NCBI RefSeq assembly: GCF_000283155.1 | Contig: NW_004454175.1 | Coordinates: 509,938-573,937, forward strand | Direction: 5' to 3' | Source of the DNA: Ceratotherium simum simum | Taxonomy: Eukaryota; Chordata; Mammalia; Perissodactyla; Rhinocerotidae | Length of the DNA: 64,000 nt | In this document: one piece after another, positions 1 through 8,087 of the stretch | Position numbering within the stretch: position 1 is the stretch's first letter | Layout: every line of letters starts with the position of its first letter | Made by a program: the position numbers and the translations under genes | Notes under the pieces: generated by a model | Told to the model about the DNA's origin: nothing | The model's input: the letters and a program-made list of their open reading frames with translations, nothing else | The model's database searches: none

Positions 1-128
1 TGTTGCAGGAGTTCCTCTTATCCAGTTTTCAGTTCTGTCTCAGGGGTAATTTTTCCACGAGTAGTTGTAAATTGGCTGTGTCCGCGGGAGGAGGTGAGTT
101 CAGAGTCTGCCTACGCCGCCATCTTGAC
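1..128 (-). mobile_element. LINE-1 5' UTR start (antisense), element runs off the left edge
   Basis: Read on the minus strand, this starts with a C/AAGATGGCGGC motif (115-125 on the plus strand as GCCGCCATCTT) and continues with the 'CTCACCTCCTCCC' stretch typical of laurasiatherian L1 5' UTRs. The first motif matches the YY1 site that sits near the start of many mammalian L1 promoters. Because the 5' end is present, the copy may be full length, with its body left of base 1. It faces away from the retrovirus that follows. Family assignment is by recognition only. Confidence 0.6.
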
Positions 129-166
129 TTGCTTGCTGCTTTTCTTGCTGACCCTGGAGTTTAAGG

Positions 167-172
167 GTAAGT
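167..172 (+). promoter_or_regulatory. Splice-donor-like site in the ERV leader
   Basis: GGGTAAGT matches the mammalian 5' splice-site consensus and sits in the untranslated leader, 500 bases before the gag start, where retroviruses normally place their major donor. This is a motif match plus position. No matching acceptor was identified, which is consistent with the absence of env. Confidence 0.35.
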
Positions 173-320
173 CTTTCTCCTGAATCCAAGCTTCCACCCT
201 CCTTGCATTTGAGGCTCTCCAGGCTTTATTTGAGATCTATTTTAAGGCTTCATCCTTTTCTGGGTAAGACCTTGTTTTTCTGCGAACTTGGGTGGCACTT
301 CAGCCTGACTCTGAATCAGG

Positions 321-550
321 CTGTTCCTTGGAACTGCGCTAGCCTTTGGTCCAATTCCTTTTGCAACCTGGCTATTTCTACTAAAACTGTGCTAACATTT
401 GGTCCAACTTCCAGGCTGTTCATTGGAACTGTGCCTGTTCAGCGTTCATTTCTTCAGCTTGACTCCCTTGGGAGCAGACTGTTCATTGGAACTGTGTTAA
501 TTCAACCTTTGGTCCATCTTCATGAAATTGGACCGTTCTGTTGGAACTGG
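321..550 (+). repeat. Diverged tandem units in the ERV leader
   Basis: The core CTGTTCmTTGGAACTGyG occurs at 321-338, 416-433 and 479-496, and a shorter form at about 535-550. A second element, TTTGGTCCA, recurs near 345, 399 and 507. Spacing of the cores falls from about 95 to 63 to 56 bases. This looks like an old, unequal tandem expansion of a leader segment between the putative splice donor and gag. The window shows no protein role for it. Confidence 0.6.
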
Positions 551-666
551 CTGGAATTAAGCCTGCAGGCTGTTTGAGCTGTTCAAGTTGTTTGAGTTAC
601 AAGATCTTTGAGCTGTTTAGGCTGTTTGAGAATTATTCTTTTGCTCTAGAGAAAAATCACTATGAA

Positions 667-2090
667 ATGGGATCCCAGTGGTCTAAATATTTTGAGGGTA
701 TCCCTCCTACAGGGACCCTGGCTGATTTTATGTTTAAAAACCATGGTCATTCCTCATGCACATTTCTAACTAAATGGACCAATTTAATCAAAAGTAATTA
801 AGAATATCAATGGCCATTGTGGGGGAATTTTTGAACTCCCCAAACTTACTTTTCTTAAAACCAAATTGGACAACCATAGCTCTTTAATTTCCAAAACTGA
901 ATGGGATGCCTATTTTGATTGGTATTTTGAGGCTTCCAAACGTTACCAGGAGTCTAAAATTGCCTCTTTGCAAAATAAAACTTTAAGATTAACTGGGGCA
1001 AACAGATGATTAAAAAAAGATAAAATGGCTTCAAAGCCTCATGTTCATCTTCCCTGGCTTCTTTGTCTCAGGCCCTGTCTTTGGCACCATCTTCCTCCTT
1101 CCCTTCTACACCACCTACACCTCCTCTGTACCTTCAGTTCTCCCATACTAACTCTCTCCTCGAACTTTCTCTTTTCCCTTAACCTCTCCTCACTCCCTCT
1201 TCCTTGGAATCGATCAGAACCTGTCCCTTTAAAATTAAGCCTTCTGAGGATCCAAAGGCTAAACCCTTAATTTCTTATACTCCCTGGACTAAAGCTGAAG
1301 TGCGAGCCGTAGTCAAAGATTTTCCCAAAGCAACTGAAGATCCTCACAGATTTGCTGAGGAATTCAATATAGTCACTCAAACTTATCAACCTGGTTTCTC
1401 TCACTTATATCAGTTAGTTCATATGCTCATTGGCAAAGGCTAGGCCCAGCATTGAATGAAAACCGCTAATTGGGAAAATCCTGAAAAGTCTCTAGAATTA
1501 CAACGAGGAGACCAGTCTGATGACCTGTTGTATGATCAGGCTCGGGCAATCACTAGATGACTCTATTGGGCAATTCCTAGGGCTTTCCCAAAGCCCGTTG
1601 ATTGGAACAAAATTCAGCCTTGTGCACAAAAACCTCGTGAACCTGTTCATGACTATTACAATTGATTTCAGATTGTTTTTAAAGAAAATTCTGATCTTCC
1701 TTCAGATGTTGGTTCCATCTGGGTAACTTTTGACTCTATGGTTATTAACGGGCTGAACTGGAACCTTTCCCTTCTAGCTAAAATGACCAGGATGAAGTGG
1801 GAAACTATGTCTACAAACACTCTCATACTCCAGATGAATCACTAAAAGAAAGACTGCTAAAATTCTTAATCTCCAACTCCAGCAAATGGAGGCCCCTAAA
1901 CAAAACCAAAAACCTCCTAGTTTCTGCTATTATTGCAAAGAGCCAAATGTTACAAATTTAAGTGCTTCAAGTGCCTTCAGCTCTCTAACCAGCTTTCCCA
2001 ATGTCCTCCAAATTCCCAATGACAGGGCTTTGAGGAACTACAGGGGCTCTTCCCAATCCTCCCTCTTAATTGGCTTGGAGAAACATTTCT
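667..2090 (+). pseudogene. gag: ERV gag pseudogene (matrix, p12-like, capsid, nucleocapsid remnants)
   Basis: The start at 667 is chosen because it gives Met-Gly-Ser-Gln, placing a glycine at position 2 as required for N-myristoylation of a matrix protein. This frame stops at 801; homologous sequence resumes in frame 2 (about 833-1008) and again in frame 1 (about 1024-1179). That last part is rich in Ser and Pro and holds a PPLY tetrapeptide at 1120-1131, resembling a PPxY late-budding motif. Capsid-like sequence is clearest at 1204-1443, with the run DPHRFAEEFNIV typical of gammaretrovirus-like capsids. Further fragments with stops continue to about 1860. A nucleocapsid remnant near 1910-1980 keeps a Cys-Tyr-Tyr-Cys pair, but the rest of the zinc knuckle is scrambled. 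Gag would form the virion core; this copy cannot encode one. The boundary with protease is approximate. Confidence 0.8.
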
Positions 2091-2425
2091 CTAGATCGGA
2101 CATGAATCTCTTCTGTCCTAATTGACACCAGAGCCACAGTCGGTGCTCAACCCTGCTACTACAAAGCACCCCCTGCCTCAGAGTACTAAAACAGTTCAAA
2201 TAGGGGGATCTCTAATAAACCTCCAAAGGTTCCTGTCTCTGAACCTATTCTCTTCTGGTTAAGCCCTTTGAGAGACACACACCCTTCTCTCCTTAGTTCA
2301 TCTGCCCCATTCCTTTATGAGGCCGAGACTTCTTGGAAGAGTAACATGCTGAAATTTCTTTCTCCTGAAAGGGGAAAATAATTCTAGAATTTGACAGTAG
2401 TCATCAAAACAGCCAACGAAGTGAA
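2091..2425 (+). pseudogene. pro: ERV aspartic protease pseudogene
   Basis: Around 2118-2140 the frame reads Leu-Ile-Asp-Thr-Arg-Ala-Thr, recognisable as the retropepsin active-site loop. The position after Asp-Thr, normally glycine, is arginine (AGA at 2130-2132). Downstream, 2220-2345 matches the protease flap and C-terminal region and leads into the reverse transcriptase N-terminus. In gammaretroviruses this enzyme cleaves Gag and Gag-Pol. The loop change and stops make it non-functional. Domain limits are estimates. Confidence 0.65.
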
Positions 2426-2429
2426 TTAA

Positions 2430-3480
2430 ATGACACTTTGACATCTTTTATTTACTCCATCTCTGAGGGTACCAGAGCTGATTCTGGAAACACTGATCAT
2501 TTGTCCCTATTGAGTCGGCTACCACCCTCCTTATGGGCAAAATCTTCAACTATCAGTAAAATTGGTAAAATTCACAGCACACTTCCCATCAAGATTCAAA
2601 TAGATCCCTCAAAACCTCTCCCCAGAATTAATCAATATCCTCTAAGTAAAGAAGCTCTTCAAGGTATAAGGCTCATAATAGAAGATTACGTGGCTCAAGG
2701 CCTGATCGACTAGTTTCTGTAATACTCCTACCTGGGAGAAAACCCAAGACCTGAGGGTGGAGTTTTGTTTAGGACCTCTGAGCAATAAACAACATTGTTA
2801 TCCCTCAATACCCTGTTGTTCCTAACCCTCATATGCTGCTAACATCCATTCCCATTGGAAGCAAATTCTTTACAGTAATTGATTTACTTGGTGCATTCTT
2901 TAGTATTTTAGTTGATGAAGCTAGTCAATACCTTTTTACCTTCACATGGGAAAACAATTCACTTGGACAGTGGACAGCAATGCCTCAGAGTTTAACTGAG
3001 AGCCCTTCTTATTTCTCACAAATCCTGAAGGCTGATCTGGATGGTATAAAGTTTCCTACAGGTTCTACTTGGTTGCAATATGTGAATGATTTGCTTATTT
3101 GCTCCCCCTCCCAAGTCTCCTCACAGGAAGACAGCATCTACTTTATAAAGCTTTTAGCCTTAAAGTAACATAAGGTCACCAAGGAGAAATTGCAGTTTGC
3201 CCAAACCCAGGTTCAATATTTAGGGCATCTGATATCAGAACAAGGTCTACACCTGGATCCAGATAGGCTTCATGGTGTCCTAAGTTTCCCAAAACCCAAA
3301 ATTAAGTGTCAGCTGTGAGGTTTTCTCTGGCTAGTTGGTTACTGCTGAAATTGGATTCCAAATTTTTCTTTTATGGCCAAACCACTGTATGTTTTACTAA
3401 AGAGCAACCACCCTGAACCAATTTTATGGGAAGAACTGGATAGCATAGCTTTAAGGCCTTAAAGGAGAGTTTGATGAATT
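2430..3480 (+). pseudogene. pol: ERV pol: reverse transcriptase region, pseudogene
   Basis: The N-terminal segment at 2438-2713 carries a proline-rich run followed by a 'YPLSKEALQGI' pattern, as in gammaretroviral polymerases, and stops at 2711. The central part (2833-3168) carries the palm segment with FTVIDLLGAFF and then LQYVNDLL. The catalytic Tyr-x-Asp-Asp box at 3079-3090 reads Tyr-Val-Asn-Asp, so the first of its two metal-binding aspartates is replaced. Thumb and connection-like sequence follows to about 3480 with several in-frame stops. The function in an intact virus is RNA-templated DNA synthesis. Broken here by the box change, stops and frame shifts. Confidence 0.88.
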
Positions 3481-3673
3481 CATCTGCCCTTGGACATCCC
3501 AAAGATCAGATCCCCTTTTTCCTTCCTATATATGAAAAGGAAGGGAATGTCCTTGGGGTACTCGCCCAAATACACAGGGACCAGCATTGACCCATAGGGT
3601 ATTATAGACAGCAACTGGGCCCTGTGGCACGGGGATAGCCTCTTGCCTTCGAGTCAGTACTGCCACTGCCTTT

Positions 3674-4471
3674 TTGTTTAAGGTCGCTGAGAAAATCATT
3701 GTGGGATCCCCTTTAACCATTTTTATATCTCGTGCAGTAGAAGCCCTCCTGAATTCTTATCACACTCAACGTTCTTCATTCAGCCACCACATCACCTATG
3801 AAACCCTTTTGTTAACTGCTCCTCACATAACTCTTTTACCTTGTAATAACCTTAACTCTTCCACTCTTCTCCCCTCCATTACCAATGAAGTCCCTCATGA
3901 TTGCTTAATGCTGACGGATCATGTCCTAACTCTTCGAGATCATCTGCAGAAAACTCCTTTGGGTAATGCCAACTTCTCATGGCTCACTGATGGTTCTTAT
4001 TTAAAAGGTGACAGTGGCAAATACTGTGTTGGGTGTGCTATTACAACTCCTTTTGATATCATTGAGGCAGCACCTTTACCTATGGCCACTTCGGCCCAAC
4101 AGGCTGAATTATATGCTTTTACACAGGCTTATACTCTAGCCAAGGACAGAACTGCCAATATTTATATTGATAGTAGATATGCTTTCGGAGCAGCTCCTGA
4201 TTTTGGAATGTTGTAGAAGCAACATGGCTTCCTTACTTCCCATGGAAGTAAAATTAAAAATGGCCCCTACATTTAGGAAATATTGGATGCTATACTTTTA
4301 CCTGCTGCTTTAGCTATTGTAAAGATCCTGAGGCATTTTAAACCTTACTCTCTGGTAGCTAAAGGAAATCACCTTGCTGATATTTCTGCAAGGAATACAG
4401 TCCTTAAAGGAACTAACAAAAACGAAACTTCTGTCATGGTCAAAAGGGATATTTCCCCAAATGATAACTAG
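3674..4471 (+). pseudogene. pol: ERV pol: connection and RNase H region, pseudogene
   Basis: A 180-codon open stretch (3674-4216) covers the connection subdomain and most of RNase H. The RNase H acidic residues are all visible: TDGS near 3987, AELYA near 4105, YIDSRYA near 4165, and NHLAD in the next segment near 4370. The first segment ends at TAG 4214-4216 inside a conserved helix, where related elements have a tryptophan codon. Reading resumes in the same region to 4471. This is the best-preserved coding domain of the provirus. RNase H would remove the RNA strand of the RNA-DNA hybrid. Confidence 0.88.
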
Positions 4472-5634
4472 AAAAACTGGCTAGAGAAGCCCAACAATTG
4501 GCCTCAGAAAAGGAAAAACAAGAGTGGAAATTCAATAACTGTTGGTTTGACAAAAAGAGAAAGCTCTGGTTCAGACCAAATAACAGCGCAGTCCTATTGG
4601 AAACTCTAAAATTCCCACTCTTAACCTCTGTACATGCATTAAACCGTTAGTCTACTGACAAAATGATAGCATTCATGAATCAATATTGGTGGCGAAATAT
4701 TAACAAGGCCACAAAAAGTGCCTACCTCACTTGTCCTTCTTGTCCAAAATACAGCACAGGGAAGGCTGTTCATACTGCTCCCAGACATTTTTAACTGCCT
4801 AATGGTCCATTCAAGGTTTGGCAAATGGATTTCATACAATTTCTCCCATCTCATGGATTTAAATACGTTTTAGTATGTTTTCTCACTAGACTGAAGCCTT
4901 CCCTTGCAGATAGGCTACTGCCTCTTCTGTGGCTAAAGTCCTTTTGGAAAGGATTATCCCAACCCGGGGAACTTCTCTTAAACTTCATGGTGATGGAGGG
5001 ATCCATTTTACTCCTCATGTACTTTGACAAGTCTGCACTGTTTGGCCGGTTTTACACTTTCACTGTGCTTACCACCCTTAATCTTCTGGTTTAGTCAAAC
5101 ACATTAACGGCATTATTGAGACAATTGGCAACGTTTGTAGAGATCCTCCAAATACCTTGGCCAAAAGCATTCCCATTGGTCCTTCTACATCTCAGATCCA
5201 CACCTTTTGGAACTCATCAATTCTTACCCTTTGACATAGTCACAGGATGCCCAATGCACTTAGCTCCTGCCTCTTTTGACTCACAGCTGATAAAAGGAGA
5301 TATGCTCCAATATTGCAAAGGCCTAATTGCTTCTATTAAAAATAACCAAGTTTTTCTAGACCAATCTTTTCACAGTGCACTCCAGGGAGACAAAGACCTA
5401 AAGCATCACACCTTGCAACCTGGAGATTTTGTCTATTGAAAAAGACACCTCCAGAAGGACTCTCTTCAACCTTGCGGGAAAGGCCCCTATCAGGTACTGC
5501 CAACTAACCCTTGTGCTGCAACACTCCAGGGAATAGACTCTTGGATTCACGTGACACACCTAAAGAAAGCACCAAGCCCTGACTGGACCTGCACATCATC
5601 TGGTGACTTAAAAGTAAAGATTTCCCAGAATTGA
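4472..5634 (+). pseudogene. pol: ERV pol: integrase region, pseudogene
   Basis: The N-terminal zinc-binding region is seen at about 4640-4760, ending in a Cys-Pro-Ser-Cys pair. The catalytic core begins near 4815 with WQMDFIQF, holding the first acidic residue. The second lies in an HGDG segment near 4985. The third, expected just before Asn-Gly at 5106-5111, reads lysine (AAA, 5097-5099). Frames change several times between 4850 and 5120. The C-terminal domain is long and fairly well kept (5116-5439, then 5440-5634), with a Gly-x-Phe/Tyr-type tail, and ends at TGA 5632-5634. A further stop at 5437-5439 lies where tryptophan is usual. Intact integrase joins viral DNA to the host genome; this one is inactive. 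Confidence 0.87.
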
Positions 5635-5989
5635 AGCAGATGACTTCTAATGAGACACTCTCCCAAGATGTCTGGACCACGCCTGCTGGAGGTTTGTCTG
5701 CCAAACCTTTGATGATGACATAACGCTTCAGGTGATCTCCATTGCCTATGATCTTGGTAACATATGAACTTTAGGAAAGAAAAATGCCTGAGAGTTCTCC
5801 CTTCCAGGCCTCCTTTTTACTCAAATGTGTCCATAATAGGTTTCCAGTCTGTGCACTTTCCTTCCAACATGGTTCACGGCACCTTGGAAAGGTCCTTCCT
5901 GGCATTGACAGACAAAAAGCTGATGAAACTAGACAAACCTGACAAACCTGACTCTTGATTAGTGATGCTTTCAGAGAAAGATCTTGACC
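5635..5989 (+). other. Short pol-LTR interval without recognisable env
   Basis: Only 355 bases separate the end of integrase from the polypurine tract. The frames contain no signal peptide, surface-subunit motif, furin site, immunosuppressive domain or transmembrane anchor that I can recognise. A small GACAAACCT duplication lies at 5932-5950. The envelope gene was either deleted or absent from the element that inserted. Confidence 0.6.
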
Positions 5990-6000
5990 AAAAGGAGAAA
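5990..6000 (+). other. Polypurine tract of the ERV
   Basis: AAAAGGAGAAA lies directly before the TGTGG that opens the LTR. This is the position and composition expected of the plus-strand primer for reverse transcription, and it fixes the 5' edge of the 3' LTR at 6001. Confidence 0.75.
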
Positions 6001-6137
6001 TGTGGAAATTAATAAACAGAAACCTCATTAAAATTGGAGTCAGGAGGCCAAAAGGGGAAGACCTTATGCCCTATGTCCATAGTACAGCCCAACAAGAAGA
6101 AGAAAGATTTCCTCTTCTTGATGGGCAAGAAGCTCAG

Positions 6138-6236
6138 CCAATGAGAGACTGTCACAACTCAGCCAATGGAAAGCCACTACACCTCAAATTCTGTGTTTAC
6201 AATAGCCCTCCCAACTTCTTCTTCCCTTCTATAAAA
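6138..6236 (+). promoter_or_regulatory. LTR core promoter: two CCAAT boxes and a TATA box
   Basis: CCAAT at 6138 and 6163 and TATAAAA at 6230 follow retroviral U3 order and spacing. Transcription, if any, would start near 6260 and run rightward into flanking DNA. Motifs are seen; activity is not known. Confidence 0.5.
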
Positions 6237-6317
6237 CTTTCTCCTCCTTTACTGCTGGGGACTTGTATGTGGCTTGCCATGGTTGCAGACTCCAAATTGC
6301 ATTCTTTGCTGATCCTG

Positions 6318-6323
6318 AATAAA
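6318..6323 (+). terminator. LTR polyadenylation signal AATAAA
   Basis: AATAAA lies about 85 bases after the TATA box and roughly 50 bases before the LTR end, the usual R-region arrangement for class I elements. Confidence 0.6.
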
Positions 6324-6370
6324 CCCATTTTTGCTAGAGAAATAACTAGCTGTCTATTTGCTTAAGGTCA

Positions 6371-7553
6371 ATAGCAGCACATAGTAAACATTCAAGAAAT
6401 GCTCACCGGATTGAATTCAATCCAGAATGCAATCAGAATTCAATCCAGAATCAAACCAGTTACAATGGTTTGTATCTACATGGGTAGAAAGAACACTACT
6501 CATAGCACACTTTATACCAAGAGCATGGGGCCTGCAGTCCCAGCTCCCTGGAGGCTCAGGTTGGAGGATGACATAAATCCAAGAGTTCTGCGCTAAGGGG
6601 TGGTGGGACAGTGATGTACATGCCCCAATTTGAAAAGTTGCACTTGAACCTTCTTTTCCCTAGGCATTTCAAAAGGCCCTATTGGTTGCTTCCTGGTGTT
6701 TTATTCTCTTTGATGCAGAGATTAATGAATGAGTCAATCAAATTTTCCTAGTTATCAGTGCTATCTGCTCTATAATTATTATATTAATTTGTCTCTACCT
6801 CTCAGCCCACATCTTTTAAAAGATGAGGACAACATTTGCTCACATTTCTACTTGAAAGGACCTTCTGTCCTCCATGTCTTAAAAAAAAAATCTAGGAGCT
6901 TGAAGGCTCTATCTGCATGTCATGAGCACTGGCTTACTTGCATAAATCCAGTTTTCACAGATTCTCAGTAAATCTTTTGGACCCTCATCTCATCCAGTTT
7001 TAATTTTTTCAATACAGAGTCTTGACTAGTTTAAAAGTCACATCTGATATTTTCAAAAAGAGAGACCCAAGAGACAAATGACCACCTCTGCCTTTTATTA
7101 TCCTGTTGAGCATTCTTCCTGTAGTGGAGACTGGCTTAGGTCTCCCCTCCACCAGTGCTTGGTACTGGGCTGGCTCTGTTGCTACAAAAGCAGCTTCCGT
7201 AATACTTGGACCCCAAGAAGCGAGAGACTCATGGAGCTGAGCAAAGTCCTTTGGGCTCAGAATATTATGGCCCGGATTCGAAGGATGTTTTTGTTTTGGT
7301 ACCTTCTAAATTCCTTGCTGGTTTCATCCTCCATTTCCATTCTTACGCTCTTGGGCTGTTTCTTTGTAAACATCTTGAGTGATCTGGCCTAGTTTCTTCT
7401 ATTTTTTAATGCTTTTCCATTTGCCCTTCAGCTCTCCATGAAGTCCTGAAATTACTCAATTTGTCTCCTGGTTATTTTTCTGGTCTCCAAACTGCTACAG
7501 TTTTTTAGAACCTGCAAAACTACCTTTTTGAACAGCAGTGCTGGATTACTTGG
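6371..7553. other. Unassigned flank with an L2-like tip and a short direct repeat
   Basis: The first 40 bases (6374-6412) resemble the 3' end of an L2 ('GCACATAGTAAACATTCAAGAAATG'-like, diverged). The 16-base word GAATTCAATCCAGAAT occurs at 6413-6428 and 6436-6451. The remainder has no gene or repeat that I recognise. Confidence 0.4.
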
Positions 7554-7912
7554 TGTAATGGTTAATTTTATTTGTCAACTTGGCTAGGCCATGGTATGCA
7601 GATGTTTGGTCAAGTGCCAGTCTGGATGCTGTATGAGGGTATTTTTTAGACGTTATTAACATTTAAATCAGTAGACTTTGAGTAAAGCAGATTATCCTCC
7701 ATAAAAAAATGTGTGGGCCTCATCCAATCAGTTGAAGGCCTTAAAAGAAAAGACAGGTTCCCAAGGAGGAGAGAATTATGCTTCCAGACTGCCTTTGAAC
7801 TTGAACTGTAACGTCAACTCTTCCCGGGTCTGCAGACCGCTGGCCTGCCCTGCAGATTTCAGACTTGCCAGGCCCCAGAATTGCATGAGCCAATGTCTTA
7901 AATTAAAACCAA

Positions 7913-7990
7913 TCTCTCTCTCTCTATCTCTGTCTCTGTCTCTGTCTCTGTCTCTCTCCCTCTGTTTCTCTCTGTGTAGTTCTATCTCTT
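7913..7990 (+). repeat. (TC)n / (TCTCTG)n microsatellite
   Basis: Near-pure pyrimidine run of TCTC and TCTGTC units inside the MLT2 LTR. Confidence 0.9.
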
Positions 7991-8022
7991 TCTGTTTCTA
8001 TACCTAACTCCTCTCTAAGGCT

Positions 8023-8050
8023 AGGAGATATATATGTATATATATCTCCT
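8023..8050. repeat. Perfect inverted repeat, 12-base arms, 4-base loop
   Basis: AGGAGATATATA is followed by TGTA and its exact reverse complement TATATATCTCCT. Confidence 0.9.
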
Positions 8051-8087
8051 TTTGGTTCTGCTTCTCTGGAGAACCCTGATTAATACA

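Larger units (their letters stand above)
129..6370 (+). mobile_element. Class I (gammaretrovirus-like) endogenous retrovirus, degraded, no env or 5' LTR visible
   Basis: The order is leader, gag, protease, reverse transcriptase, RNase H, integrase, a short non-coding interval, polypurine tract and 3' LTR, all on the plus strand. Domain order and motif spacing fit the ERV1/gammaretrovirus group. Every coding domain carries frameshifts and stops, so this is an inactive fossil. The 5' LTR is not in the window. The L1 at 1-128 may have inserted into the leader, leaving the LTR further left, or the 5' end may be deleted. Downstream of integrase only about 350 bases precede the polypurine tract, too little for an envelope gene. 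Confidence 0.9.
6001..6370 (+). mobile_element. 3' LTR of the ERV
   Basis: It begins TG straight after the polypurine tract and ends with CA near 6370 (the end could be up to 10 bases further on). It contains CCAAT boxes at 6138-6142 and 6163-6167, both within a repeated TCAGCCAATG unit 25 bases apart, a TATAAAA box at 6230-6236 and an AATAAA polyadenylation signal at 6318-6323. No second LTR is in the window for comparison, so age cannot be estimated from LTR divergence. Confidence 0.8.
7554..8087 (+). mobile_element. MLT2-type LTR (ERVL)
   Basis: It opens TGTAATGGTTAATTTTAT, carries GGGCCTCATCCAATCAGTTGAAGG in the middle and closes with TCTCTGGAGAACCCTGATTAATACA, the start, centre and end pattern of MLT2B LTRs. 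The A-rich junction before the end has expanded into a pyrimidine microsatellite (about 7913-7990). It is a solo LTR; no internal ERVL sequence follows. Confidence 0.85.

Noticed and set aside
321..550. CRISPR-like repeat array
   Set aside because: Units are diverged, spacing shrinks, the genome is mammalian and the block lies in a retroviral leader.
5771..6028. 85-codon minus-strand frame across the pol-LTR interval as an env remnant
   Set aside because: Wrong strand, crosses the polypurine tract and LTR edge, and shows no envelope motif.
7711..8007. Open frame ending in a Ser-Leu repeat
   Set aside because: Translation of the pyrimidine microsatellite in the MLT2 LTR.
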